This document shows positions 24,245 to 32,403 of a stretch of DNA of 64,000 nt, piece by piece. Position numbers and translations under genes: made by a program. Within the stretch, counting starts at the first letter, position 1. Each line of letters opens with the position of its first letter. The notes beneath the pieces were generated by a model. It did not search any database, had not been told where the DNA came from, and saw only the letters and a list, made by a program, of their open reading frames with translations. Source of the stretch: Aeromonas encheleia (GTDB lineage: Bacteria > Pseudomonadota > Gammaproteobacteria > Enterobacterales > Aeromonadaceae); the NCBI RefSeq assembly GCF_900637545.1, contig NZ_LR134376.1, forward strand, positions 1,445,001 to 1,509,000, in the 5' to 3' direction.

Positions 24245-27200
24245 TTGATGGGCATCGTCTTTCTGCTGCTCATCGGCGTCAGCCTGCTGGGCTTCAGCCA
24301 CCCGGGCAACCAGTGGTTGTGGCAACAGGCCAGGGCCGCGCTGCCCTCCCTCAAGGGGGAACTGGTGGCAGGGCAACTCGGCTACGGCTGGACCCTGAAA
24401 GGGCTCGGCTGGCAGGATGCGCTGGTCGATGTCACGATCGATCACGCCGTGCTGGATTGGGATCTCGGCAAGTTGCTGCAGGGCAAGCTCTGGATCAAGT
24501 CGCTGGAGGTGAGCCATCCCGTGGTCCGGGCGGCGCAAGCCGAGCCTGCCGCCGAAGAACCGACGGCGCCCTTCGTCTGGCAGCCGCTGCCGCTGCGCAT
24601 CCAGATCGACAGCCTCAAGGTGACGGATCTGGATTTCGCCGTGCCCGGGCTGGGGCTGACCCTCAAGTCTCTCGATATCGGTGCGAGCCTGGATCGCAAG
24701 GGGCTGATCGTGCGCGGGCCCATGCTCGATGGCCTGAATGTGACCCTGGTCGAGACGCCACCGGCCAAGACCCCAACCGACAAGGCAAGCAAGGAGGCCA
24801 AGGCAGGCAAGACGGCCAAGGCCGACCAGCCGGCGACCAAGGCGGCCCCATCCCCTGTCGGCACCAAGGAGCCGGTCATCGCCAAGGCAAAACAGGGAAA
24901 TGACAGCAAGGCCACTAAGGCCAAGAAAGCGGCGCCCATCGCGCTGCCCGCCTTTAGCCTGCCATTCCCCGTCCAGCTCGAAGGACTGTCCCTGACCAGG
25001 CTGCGTTATCAGCAGGGTGAGTTGATCGAGGGCATCGACAAGCTGGTGCTCTCCGCCACGGCAAAGGAAGAGCGCATCGACATCCGCGAACTCTCCCTGC
25101 GCCACGACATGGCCGATCTGGCGCTCAGCGGCCATGTGCGCCTGGTCGATGACTATCCGCTCGCCCTGACCCTGGATGCCAAGGCGCGCAAGGGGTTGAA
25201 GCAGTGGGAGCTTGGCTCCGAGCAGGCGAAACTGACCCTGGACGGCTCGGTCGGCAAGCTGGCGCTGGCGCTGCAAGCCAAGGGGCCGGTGGCCGCCACT
25301 CTCAAGGGAACCCTGGCGGCGCTGGATCCTGACGTGCCGTTTGATCTGGCGCTGGACTGGAAGAGCCTCGGCTGGCCGCTGCACAAGCCCGCCAAGGAGG
25401 AGCCCAGCTACCAGCTGGGCAAGGGCAGCCTGACTGCCAAGGGACAGCTCTCCGGCTATCAGTTTGTGCTCAAGACCAGCGGCAAGGGCACGGATGTGCC
25501 GCCCTTCAAGCTGGCCTTGTCGGGTAAGGGCGATCTGGCGAAGCTGAGTCGCATCGAGTTGCTGCTCAATGCCCTGACCGGCGAGCTCAAGCTCGATGGC
25601 AAGCTGGCCTGGAGCAAGGGGGTCCAGTGGCAGGGCACCACCGAATTCAAGGAGATCAACCCGGCCGAGCTGCTGCCCGAGATCAAGGGCAAGCTGGCGG
25701 GCAAGATAGTCAGCCGTTTCGAGCTGACCGAGGCGGGCCACTGGCAGCTGGCGCTACCCGAGCTCAGGGTAGACGGCAAACTGAACCAGTATCCGCTGGC
25801 CCTCAAGGGGGAGCTCAGCGGCAACGACAAGATGGAGTGGCGGATCCCGGCGCTGGCGCTGCAAAGCGGCCCCAACCATCTGCGGGCCAAGGGATCGCTC
25901 ACCGCGCAAGCCTGGAGGCTGGATGCGGATCTGGATGCGCCCGCCCTGGGTGGCCTCTATCCCGGTCTCAAGGGTGACGTCAAGGGCCAGGTCCGCCTCA
26001 CCGGCAGCCAACAGGCGCCGAGGGTGAACGTCGATCTGGCCTCGGGTCGTCTCTCCTATGCCGGCACAGTTCTCAAGGGGAGCGCCATCAAGGGCAATGC
26101 CCTGGTGGGAGACAAGCCCGCCGGTGAGCTGGCGCTGACGGTGGCGAGCCTGGTGCAGGGGGCGAACTCGCTCTCTCAGCTGGCCCTGAACCTCAGCGGC
26201 GATCTCAACCGTCACGATCTCACCTTGACCATGAAGGGGGAGCCGGTGGCCGCCAATCTGAGCCTGAATGGCGGCCTGCGCGGGGATCACTGGCGCGGCG
26301 CCCTCTCGAGCCTCAAGTTGAAGACGCCGCTCAAGCGCTGGGAGCTGACGGCGCCCTGGGCGCTGGACCTGGATCTGCCCAAGCAGCAGCTGACCATGGG
26401 GGATCTCTGCCTGGGGTCGCAGGGGGCCAGCCTCTGCGTCAAGGGCAGCCGGCTCTCCGCCGAGCAGGGCAGCCTGGACTTCGCCCTGAGCGCGTTCGAT
26501 CTCAAGCGACTGCGCCCCTGGTTGCCGGATAACTTCCGCTGGCAGGCGGTCCTGTCGGCAGACGGTCGCGCCAGCTGGCGCGGCTCCCAGCCGACCCTGC
26601 ACGCCAGGGTCCGCACCACGGCCGGGACCTTCGTGGCCGATGAGCTCAAGACCGACTACCAGCAACTCGAGCTGGGGGTCGATTTCGAGCGCCAGCAGGC
26701 CGCGGTCCGGATCGACTTCGCCTCCCGCCAGATCGGCAACATCGACACCGAGATGCTGATCAGGGAGCCCGCCGGGCGTGGCAACCTGTCCGGCCAGCTC
26801 AAGTTCGACAGCCTCAAGCTGACCACCTTCGCCCCGCTCATCCCCGAGGTGCGCACCCTGCAGGGGATCATCTCGGCGGATGCGCGCTTCGATGGCACCC
26901 TGGCGTCCCCCCTGCTGTATGGCGAGCTCAACCTGCGCGATGGCGAGGTGCAGACCCACTCCGACATGGTCACCCTGAGCAAGCTGGTGACCCGTCTCAA
27001 GATTGAAGGCAACAGGGCCGAGCTCGATGGCTCCATGCTGGTGGGTAAGGGGCCGCTCGCGCTGGGGGGCTGGCTGAGCTGGGCCCGGCTGCCGGTCACC
27101 GGCAGCCTCACCATCCAGGGCAAGGATCTGGAGGCCCAGTACCCGGGCATGGGCCGGGTCAGGGTGACGCCGGACATCGCCATCTCGCTGGGCGAGGAGA

Positions 27201-28045
27201 CCAGGATCAGCGGTCAGGTGGACATTCCCTGGTCGCGCATCCTGGTCAAGAGCCTGCCCGAGAGCGCGGTGGCCCTCTCCGATGACGTGACCGTGATCTA
27301 TGACGATGTGCCGCCGCTGCCGAAGACGGCGCCACTGCCGATGGAGATCAAGCTGGCCATCCGGCTGGGGGATGACGTGCGGCTGGAGGCCATGGGGCTC
27401 AAGACCAAGGTGGCCGGGGCGCTCAACATCCGCCAGGATCCGTCCAAGCCGCTTTCGGGCAACGGTCAGCTGGTCCTGAACGAGGGGCGCTTCAAGGCCT
27501 ACGGCCAGAACCTCATCATCAAGGATGGCCGGATCCTGTTCTCCGGCCCCATCGATCAGCCCTATCTCAACATAGAGGCCTATCGGGATCCCGATACCAT
27601 AGAGGACAACGTCACCGTCGGGGTGCGGGTCACGGGGCCGGCGGCCAAGCCGAAGATCACCGTCTATTCCGAACCCATGATGACGCAGTCCGAGCAGCTC
27701 TCCTATCTGCTGCGCGGCAAGGGGTTGCAGACCAGCGGCGAGGATGGCGGCTTCAACGGCCTGCTGGTGGCCGGTGCGGTCAGCCAGGCCAACGGGGTGG
27801 TCTCCAGCATAGGGGAGTCCCTCGGCATGAGCGACGTGGCACTCGACACCGCCGGCAGTGGGGACGATACCCAAGTGACCCTGTCTGCCTATCTGCTGCC
27901 GGGCCTGCAGTTCCAGTACGGGGTCGGGGTGTTCAGCCCCATCGCCGAGTTCAAACTGCGCTACGAGGTGCTGCCCAGACTCTATCTGCAGGCGGTGAGC
28001 GGGGTGGCCCAGGCGGTGGACATCTTCTATCGCTTCACCCTGTGA
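24215..28045 (+). CDS. tamB: Translocation and assembly module inner-membrane protein TamB
   Basis: A 1276-residue AsmA-like bridging protein that spans the periplasm and partners TamA. It is implicated in phospholipid transport and barrel assembly. There is one N-terminal membrane anchor (IVLWLMGIVFLLLIGVSLLG), a Lys/Ala-rich low-complexity linker (about residues 183-245), a long repetitive beta-rich groove, and the C-terminal DUF490 domain (about residues 930-1276). The latter ends with RLYLQAVSGVAQAVDIFYRF. The start is GTG at 24215, overlapped by the micro-ORF stop. A strong terminator follows. Confidence 0.95.
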   Translation: MIWLKRIVLWLMGIVFLLLIGVSLLGFSHPGNQWLWQQARAALPSLKGELVAGQLGYGWTLKGLGWQDALVDVTIDHAVLDWDLGKLLQGKLWIKSLEVSHPVVRAAQAEPAAEEPTAPFVWQPLPLRIQIDSLKVTDLDFAVPGLGLTLKSLDIGASLDRKGLIVRGPMLDGLNVTLVETPPAKTPTDKASKEAKAGKTAKADQPATKAAPSPVGTKEPVIAKAKQGNDSKATKAKKAAPIALPAFSLPFPVQLEGLSLTRLRYQQGELIEGIDKLVLSATAKEERIDIRELSLRHDMADLALSGHVRLVDDYPLALTLDAKARKGLKQWELGSEQAKLTLDGSVGKLALALQAKGPVAATLKGTLAALDPDVPFDLALDWKSLGWPLHKPAKEEPSYQLGKGSLTAKGQLSGYQFVLKTSGKGTDVPPFKLALSGKGDLAKLSRIELLLNALTGELKLDGKLAWSKGVQWQGTTEFKEINPAELLPEIKGKLAGKIVSRFELTEAGHWQLALPELRVDGKLNQYPLALKGELSGNDKMEWRIPALALQSGPNHLRAKGSLTAQAWRLDADLDAPALGGLYPGLKGDVKGQVRLTGSQQAPRVNVDLASGRLSYAGTVLKGSAIKGNALVGDKPAGELALTVASLVQGANSLSQLALNLSGDLNRHDLTLTMKGEPVAANLSLNGGLRGDHWRGALSSLKLKTPLKRWELTAPWALDLDLPKQQLTMGDLCLGSQGASLCVKGSRLSAEQGSLDFALSAFDLKRLRPWLPDNFRWQAVLSADGRASWRGSQPTLHARVRTTAGTFVADELKTDYQQLELGVDFERQQAAVRIDFASRQIGNIDTEMLIREPAGRGNLSGQLKFDSLKLTTFAPLIPEVRTLQGIISADARFDGTLASPLLYGELNLRDGEVQTHSDMVTLSKLVTRLKIEGNRAELDGSMLVGKGPLALGGWLSWARLPVTGSLTIQGKDLEAQYPGMGRVRVTPDIAISLGEETRISGQVDIPWSRILVKSLPESAVALSDDVTVIYDDVPPLPKTAPLPMEIKLAIRLGDDVRLEAMGLKTKVAGALNIRQDPSKPLSGNGQLVLNEGRFKAYGQNLIIKDGRILFSGPIDQPYLNIEAYRDPDTIEDNVTVGVRVTGPAAKPKITVYSEPMMTQSEQLSYLLRGKGLQTSGEDGGFNGLLVAGAVSQANGVVSSIGESLGMSDVALDTAGSGDDTQVTLSAYLLPGLQFQYGVGVFSPIAEFKLRYEVLPRLYLQAVSGVAQAVDIFYRFTL

Positions 28046-28062
28046 GGCGGGATGTCGCAACA

Positions 28063-28088
28063 ACGGGAGGCCTTGGCCTCCCGTTTTT
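28063..28088 (+). terminator. tamB terminator
   Basis: AACGGGAGGCC-TT-GGCCTCCCGTT followed by a T-run; an 11-bp stem. Confidence 0.9.
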
Positions 28089-28133
28089 CATCGTGCTATC
28101 CGACGGGGTGATAATGAGAGGGCCCGGAAATGC

Positions 28134-28156
28134 AAAAACCCGGCGCTTGGCCGGGT
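28134..28156 (-). terminator. Terminator of the tRNA-Tyr transcript
   Basis: On the minus strand ACCCGGC and GCCGGGT form a 7-bp stem with a 5-base loop, followed by five T residues. It lies 12 bases past the 3' end of the last tRNA. Confidence 0.85.
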
Positions 28157-28167
28157 CTTCAGAAGAG

Positions 28168-28252
28168 TGGTGGAGGGAGAAGGATTCGAACCTTCGAAGG
28201 CAGAGCCGTCAGATTTACAGTCTGATCCCTTTGGCCGCTCGGGAACCCCTCC
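28168..28252 (-). tRNA. tRNA-Tyr (GTA anticodon), copy 2
   Basis: On the minus strand the sequence starts GGAGGGGTTCCCGAGCGG and ends TTCGAATCCTTCTCCCTCC plus an encoded CCA. The anticodon stem reads CAGACTGTAAATCTG with GTA in the loop, and there is a long variable arm, as in bacterial tRNA-Tyr. It is 85 nt including CCA. The second gene is an exact repeat 30 bases upstream. Confidence 0.97.
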
Positions 28253-28282
28253 ACGGGGCAGTACCTGATTGTTGCACTTGAA

Positions 28283-28367
28283 TGGTGGAGGGAGAAGGAT
28301 TCGAACCTTCGAAGGCAGAGCCGTCAGATTTACAGTCTGATCCCTTTGGCCGCTCGGGAACCCCTCC
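28283..28367 (-). tRNA. tRNA-Tyr (GTA anticodon), copy 1
   Basis: Identical over 85 nt to the neighbouring tRNA-Tyr gene and first in the transcript. Two tandem tRNA-Tyr genes are common in gammaproteobacteria. Confidence 0.97.
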
Positions 28368-28382
28368 TCGAGTGCGAGGCGC

Positions 28383-28410
28383 ATACTAACAGATCTGTCG
28401 CGCTTGTGAA
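28383..28410 (-). promoter_or_regulatory. Probable promoter of the tRNA-Tyr pair
   Basis: On the minus strand TTCACA, a 16-base spacer and TAGTAT resemble -35 and -10 elements. A GC-rich discriminator (GCGCCTCGC) follows, as expected of a stringently controlled stable-RNA promoter. Confidence 0.55.
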
Positions 28411-28492
28411 CCCCTTGGCTTTATTTTTAATGCTCAAAGGATCGGGTTGATGGCCGATAAACAATGAAACCCCCATTTCTGAGATTTATCTC

Positions 28493-29002
28493 ATGCTGCC
28501 CAGCGCGATACGTGACCGACTGCTCGTCGATGAAGCCCAGCTGGGCCAGCGCCTCAACCAGGATCTCCGCCAGGGGAACAGGGCCGACTTCCGGCTGCAC
28601 CTGGCCCTGCTGACCGATGCCGTCGAGGAGCAACCCTGGTTTGGGGCCACGCCGGCGGCGGCGCCGCAGGAGCAGGTCTGGCGCAGTCATTTCGGTCTGC
28701 CGCCCGAGGCGGCTTTGCAGGGGACTGTGGCGGAGCCTGCTGCCAGCGAGCTCAACGAGCGTCTGCAACAGGGGGGGAGCATGGTGGATGTGCGGCTCTG
28801 GCTGGCGCTGCGCTCGCCCCCGCTGGTGAGCAAGGCCGCGGCGCTGGATCCGGCCATCTACGACAACCTCTCGGCGCTGGGGCGTGAACGCTGGCAGGGC
28901 AGGCTGGCCTCCCAGCCGAGGGGGGAGGATCCCTTGCTCATGCTGCCGCTGCTGGAGGAGTTGAAACTAGGGGTCGATGCCCGCTTGCGCTGGCTGGGGT
29001 GA
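28493..29002 (+). CDS. Conserved hypothetical protein, possibly VC2046/SO_2500 family
   Basis: A 169-residue soluble protein with no signal peptide or membrane segment. It is mostly predicted helix, with motifs ADFRLHLALLTDAVEEQPWF and VDVRLWLALRSPPLVSKAAA. I only tentatively place it in the VC2046/SO_2500 family of unknown function seen in Vibrio, Shewanella and Aeromonas. The ATG at 28493 is the first codon of the open frame. A terminator follows. Confidence 0.65.
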   Translation: MLPSAIRDRLLVDEAQLGQRLNQDLRQGNRADFRLHLALLTDAVEEQPWFGATPAAAPQEQVWRSHFGLPPEAALQGTVAEPAASELNERLQQGGSMVDVRLWLALRSPPLVSKAAALDPAIYDNLSALGRERWQGRLASQPRGEDPLLMLPLLEELKLGVDARLRWLG

Positions 29003-29022
29003 CGTCAGGCGCTGCAAATACA

Positions 29023-29048
29023 AAAAGGCGGGATGGCCCGCCTTTTTG
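29023..29048. terminator. Bidirectional terminator between the hypothetical gene and raiA
   Basis: AAAAAGGCGGG-ATGG-CCCGCCTTTTT; an 11-bp stem with a 4-base loop between convergent genes. Confidence 0.92.
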
Positions 29049-29074
29049 CTCAATGAGGGTGATGACAGTCCGGA

Positions 29075-29413
29075 TTATGCGTCGGCTTCATCCGGCTGGG
29101 GCACTTCCTTGACCACGGCCGCCCCACGGCGTGCTATGGGTTTCTCGATGTGACGAGTGAGCTGGCGCTCCAGCTTCTGGCCCAGATCGGTGATGGCGGC
29201 GTACAGATCCTCGTGCTCTGCCTGTGCAAACAGCTTGCCGTTGGGGATACCGGCCGTGGCCTCGACGATATACATCAAACGCTCTTTGGAGATGATCACA
29301 TGAGGTGTGATAAGAGGCACCTGAAGACGCTCGAGCTTTTCAAAACGGGATTCAATGCGCTCGCGGATGGCTGGAGTGATGTCGATGATTTTACTGGTCA
29401 TTTCGATTTTCAT
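29075..29413 (-). CDS. raiA: Ribosome-associated translation inhibitor RaiA (YfiA/HPF family)
   Basis: A 112-residue stationary-phase protein that binds the 30S decoding centre and stabilises idle 70S ribosomes. It has the short HPF fold: IDITPAIRERIESRFEKLE, TPHVIISKERLMYIVEATAG, and HEDLYAAITDLGQKLERQL with the basic ribosome-facing surface. An acidic C-terminal tail (PQPDEADA) extends past the fold, as in E. coli YfiA; this tail marks RaiA rather than the shorter Hpf. A CRP-like site lies about 75 bp upstream of the start. Confidence 0.93.
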   Translation of the reverse strand: MKIEMTSKIIDITPAIRERIESRFEKLERLQVPLITPHVIISKERLMYIVEATAGIPNGKLFAQAEHEDLYAAITDLGQKLERQLTRHIEKPIARRGAAVVKEVPQPDEADA

Positions 29414-29799
29414 ATTGGCCCCCTTCGGGTCGTCTTGCTTGTGTCTTCACCCTCAGATTACCCATGCCAGCGAATGAAAACGTGATCTTTGTCACGAAAT
29501 ATTCCCTTGGTTATTTAGCGATTTATAAATTGTGAGCTTTTCCCGTTTCATGCCAAAAACCGCTTGAGCTCGGCGAAACGGGCAGGCAGTATGAAGCAAC
29601 TAGGATCGTCTCTGTCCCCTCTTGGCAGCGCCTTGTGTCGACCTGATGTCTGGTTTTCGCCGCTTAGTCTCGCCTTTTTACCCACACTTCTCTCCTCGCA
29701 TCGCAACCGCCATGCGCAAGCGGGTATATGGGCGCGAGTGGATATTCCCTCCAGGCCGTGTTCCGGATGGATTGCGTAGTTGTAGTGTTGGAGTCGTAA
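29414..29799. other. Divergent intergenic region between raiA and the GGDEF-EAL gene
   Basis: 386 bases without a gene call. The raiA-proximal part holds the CRP-like site and an AT-rich promoter region (29500-29540). The part from 29560 to 29790 is pyrimidine-rich, has several short open frames without family signal, and probably is the leader of the GGDEF-EAL gene. Confidence 0.5.
29482..29495. promoter_or_regulatory. CRP-like binding site upstream of raiA
   Basis: GTGA-TCTTTG-TCAC matches the GTGA-N6-TCAC core of the CRP consensus and is flanked by A/T-rich arms (AAAC and GAAAT). Its centre is 75 bases upstream of the raiA start codon, compatible with activation. CRP control of raiA is known in E. 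coli. Confidence 0.65.
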
Positions 29800-32319
29800 A
29801 TGAAACAGCAAGCCACTCAGATGATGTGGTTTTATGATCGGCAGCATAAGCAATGGAGTCTGTCCGATCATGTCTCTTGCCAACCCTGGCAGGGGGAGGG
29901 GGCGCATCCCTGGGCCACGCGGCTGGCGCCAGAGGATGAACCCGGCTTCGCCGACTTTCTCTCCAGACTCCACCATTCTCGTCAGCCAGGCCAGTTCATC
30001 GGTCATCTCAGCGATGACACCGGCGCCCTGCACCATGTGCTCTGGTGCGGCCAGTACGTGCCCGCGCAGCAGCTGTGCTGCGGCTGGCTGGCGCCCCTCG
30101 AGGTGACGGATCGAGAGGCGAACGGCAGCGGGCAAGCTACCGGGCTCGCCCAGCATCCCCCGCTGTTGCAAGACCCCTTGCTGGCCCAGCTGGCGCAGGC
30201 CCTCTCCGCCAGGACGGGGCTCGACTTCTGCAATACCCTGGTCAACGAGCTCGCCCACATCCTGGGGGCCAATGCGGTATGGCTGACGGAGCGGGTCGGT
30301 CGCGATCGGCTCAGGGTACTGGCGAGTCACGGCATCGATCTCAAGGAGTACGGGATCGCCGACCTGCCCTGCTGGCAGCTCTATCGGCAGGGGGCCGCCG
30401 GTGCGGCCCCCATCAGCGAACCCCTGACCGACTGCGCCGGCCTGCCACCGGGCCAGCACTACTACGCCCAGCCGCTCTGTGATCGCGCTGGCCAGATCCT
30501 GGGCCATCTGGCCTTGCTCTTCCCGAGCCAGACCCAGACCGCCAACCTGGATTCCGTTCTGACCATCTTCTCGGTGCGCATGGTGGCCGAGCTCGAGCGG
30601 TTGCAGAGCGACGCCCAGTTGCGGCTATCTGCGGTGGCGTTCGAGACTCATGAAGGGATCATCATCACGGATCCCGACTTCAAGATCCTGCGGGTCAACC
30701 ATGCGTTCAGCCAGATCACCGGCTTCGACAGCCAGGAGGTGATAGGCCTGCACCTTGGCAATGACCTCTGGTCCGGACTGGGGGGGCTTGGCTACGAGCT
30801 CAACGCCCTCGATCGCTGGCAGGGGGAGACCCTGCGGCTGAACGTCGGCGGTGACTCCTACCCCCAGTGGGAGATAGTCACGCCGGTGCAGGATGACAAG
30901 GGGGGGATCAGCCATTACGTCATCTTCTTCGAAGATATCTCGGAGCGTAAGGCGGCGGAGCGGCGCATCCAGGATCTCGCCTATTACGATGAGCTGACCG
31001 GCCTGCCCAATCGCCGTCAGCTGCACGAGACCCTGGCCCAGGCCTTCCTCGAGGCGAGCCGCGAGCACCTGATCGGCGCCCTGCTGTTTATCGATCTCGA
31101 TCACTTCAAGACCATCAATGACTCCCTCGGCCACGCCACCGGCGACTGGCTGCTCAAGGAGGTGGCCAGCCGGCTCAAACGGCTGGTGCGGCAGGGGGAT
31201 TGCCTGGCTCGGCTCGGCGGTGACGAGTTCGTGCTGCTGCTGCCGTCGCTGTCGACCAGCCCGCCCCAGGCGGAGATGCAGGCCGATCTCATCGCCGAGC
31301 GACTCATCGGCGAGATCGCCGCCCCCTACACCCACGGCGGTCAGGTGCTGCACATCGGGGCCAGCGTCGGCATCACCCTGTTTCCCGGCCGGGAGCAGGA
31401 GGCGGGGGATCTGCTCAAGCAGGCGGACACCGCCATGTACCAGGCCAAGTCGGCGGGGCGCAAGACCCGGCGCTTCTTCGATGCCTCCATGCAGTTGCAG
31501 GCGGATCGCCGTCTGCTCATTCACAACGAGCTGCGCAGTGCCCTCAACAACCAGGAGCTGACGCTGCACTATCAGCCCCAGCACATGGTGGAGGGGGGCG
31601 ACATCATAGGGGTGGAGGCGCTGATCCGCTGGCAGCCGCCGGGCCGGGCGCTGGTGTCACCCGCCGAGTTCATCCCCATCGCCGAGGAGACGGATCTCAT
31701 CGTCGACATCGGCAACTGGGTGCTGCATGAAGCCTGCAGCCAGTATGTCTCCTGGGAGGAGAACGGGATCCACGTGCCCCAGCTGTCGGTCAACGTCAGC
31801 GCCAAGCAGTTCCACGCCACGGATTTCGTCGACTGCGTCCACGATGTGCTGGCCGCCACCGGCATGGATCCCGCCTGCCTGAACCTGGAGATCACCGAGT
31901 CCGTGGTGCTCGGCCACGCGGAAGACACCATCAGCAAGATGACCGAGCTCAAGGCTCTTGGCATCAGCTTTGCCATCGATGACTTCGGCGCCGGCTACTC
32001 CTCCCTGAGTTACCTCAAGCGGTTGCCGGCCGATGAGCTGAAGATCGATCGCTCCTTCATTCAGGACATCCCCAAGGATGGCGACAACATGGCCATCGTC
32101 GAGGCGGTGATCGCCATGGCCCGCCACATGGGTTTCAATGTGACGGCGGAAGGGGTCGAGTCCCGCCAGCAGCTGGAGTTCCTGCAGGCGCAGGGCTGCC
32201 ATTTCTACCAGGGCTATCTCGCCTCCAAGCCGTTGCCTGTGCCCTATCTTGAGCGCTACGTCCGTCGGCTGACCCGCCCCGAACGCGTCGTCCCGGCCGA
32301 TAAAAATAGTGTGGCGTAG
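29800..32319 (+). CDS. GAF-PAS-GGDEF-EAL cyclic di-GMP signalling protein
   Basis: An 839-residue protein that should make and/or break cyclic di-GMP. After an uncharacterised N-terminal region (about residues 1-130) come a GAF-like domain (about 140-270) and a PAS domain (about 275-390: ETHEGIIITDPDFKILRVNH). The GGDEF domain has an intact RLGGDEF motif (about residue 473) with an RxxD inhibitory site (RQGD) five residues before it. The EAL domain has GVEALIRW (about 604), LNLEITESV, DDFGAGYSS and AEGVESRQQ. All catalytic motifs of both activities look intact. No membrane segment is seen, so it is probably cytosolic. Confidence 0.93.
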   Translation: MKQQATQMMWFYDRQHKQWSLSDHVSCQPWQGEGAHPWATRLAPEDEPGFADFLSRLHHSRQPGQFIGHLSDDTGALHHVLWCGQYVPAQQLCCGWLAPLEVTDREANGSGQATGLAQHPPLLQDPLLAQLAQALSARTGLDFCNTLVNELAHILGANAVWLTERVGRDRLRVLASHGIDLKEYGIADLPCWQLYRQGAAGAAPISEPLTDCAGLPPGQHYYAQPLCDRAGQILGHLALLFPSQTQTANLDSVLTIFSVRMVAELERLQSDAQLRLSAVAFETHEGIIITDPDFKILRVNHAFSQITGFDSQEVIGLHLGNDLWSGLGGLGYELNALDRWQGETLRLNVGGDSYPQWEIVTPVQDDKGGISHYVIFFEDISERKAAERRIQDLAYYDELTGLPNRRQLHETLAQAFLEASREHLIGALLFIDLDHFKTINDSLGHATGDWLLKEVASRLKRLVRQGDCLARLGGDEFVLLLPSLSTSPPQAEMQADLIAERLIGEIAAPYTHGGQVLHIGASVGITLFPGREQEAGDLLKQADTAMYQAKSAGRKTRRFFDASMQLQADRRLLIHNELRSALNNQELTLHYQPQHMVEGGDIIGVEALIRWQPPGRALVSPAEFIPIAEETDLIVDIGNWVLHEACSQYVSWEENGIHVPQLSVNVSAKQFHATDFVDCVHDVLAATGMDPACLNLEITESVVLGHAEDTISKMTELKALGISFAIDDFGAGYSSLSYLKRLPADELKIDRSFIQDIPKDGDNMAIVEAVIAMARHMGFNVTAEGVESRQQLEFLQAQGCHFYQGYLASKPLPVPYLERYVRRLTRPERVVPADKNSVA

Positions 32320-32403
32320 CTCCCATATTTACCGGGTAGAATGAGTGTCATGTCACCACCGCCAACGGGCGGTGGTTGTGCCTCTCAAGGGAGAACGCTA
32401 TTC

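Noticed and set aside
25754..28063. A 769-codon open frame antisense to tamB
   Set aside because: Same reason: long antisense frames are common opposite GC-rich genes, and the translation shows no recognisable domain.
28168..28367. The near-perfect direct repeats here as a mobile-element or attachment site
   Set aside because: They are two identical tRNA-Tyr genes with a shared promoter and terminator; no integrase gene or partial tRNA copy is present.
32353..32376. Hairpin CACCACCGCC/GGCGGTGGTTG as a terminator before slt
   Set aside because: No T-run follows it and it lies between the GGDEF-EAL stop and the slt ribosome-binding site; it may be mRNA structure only.
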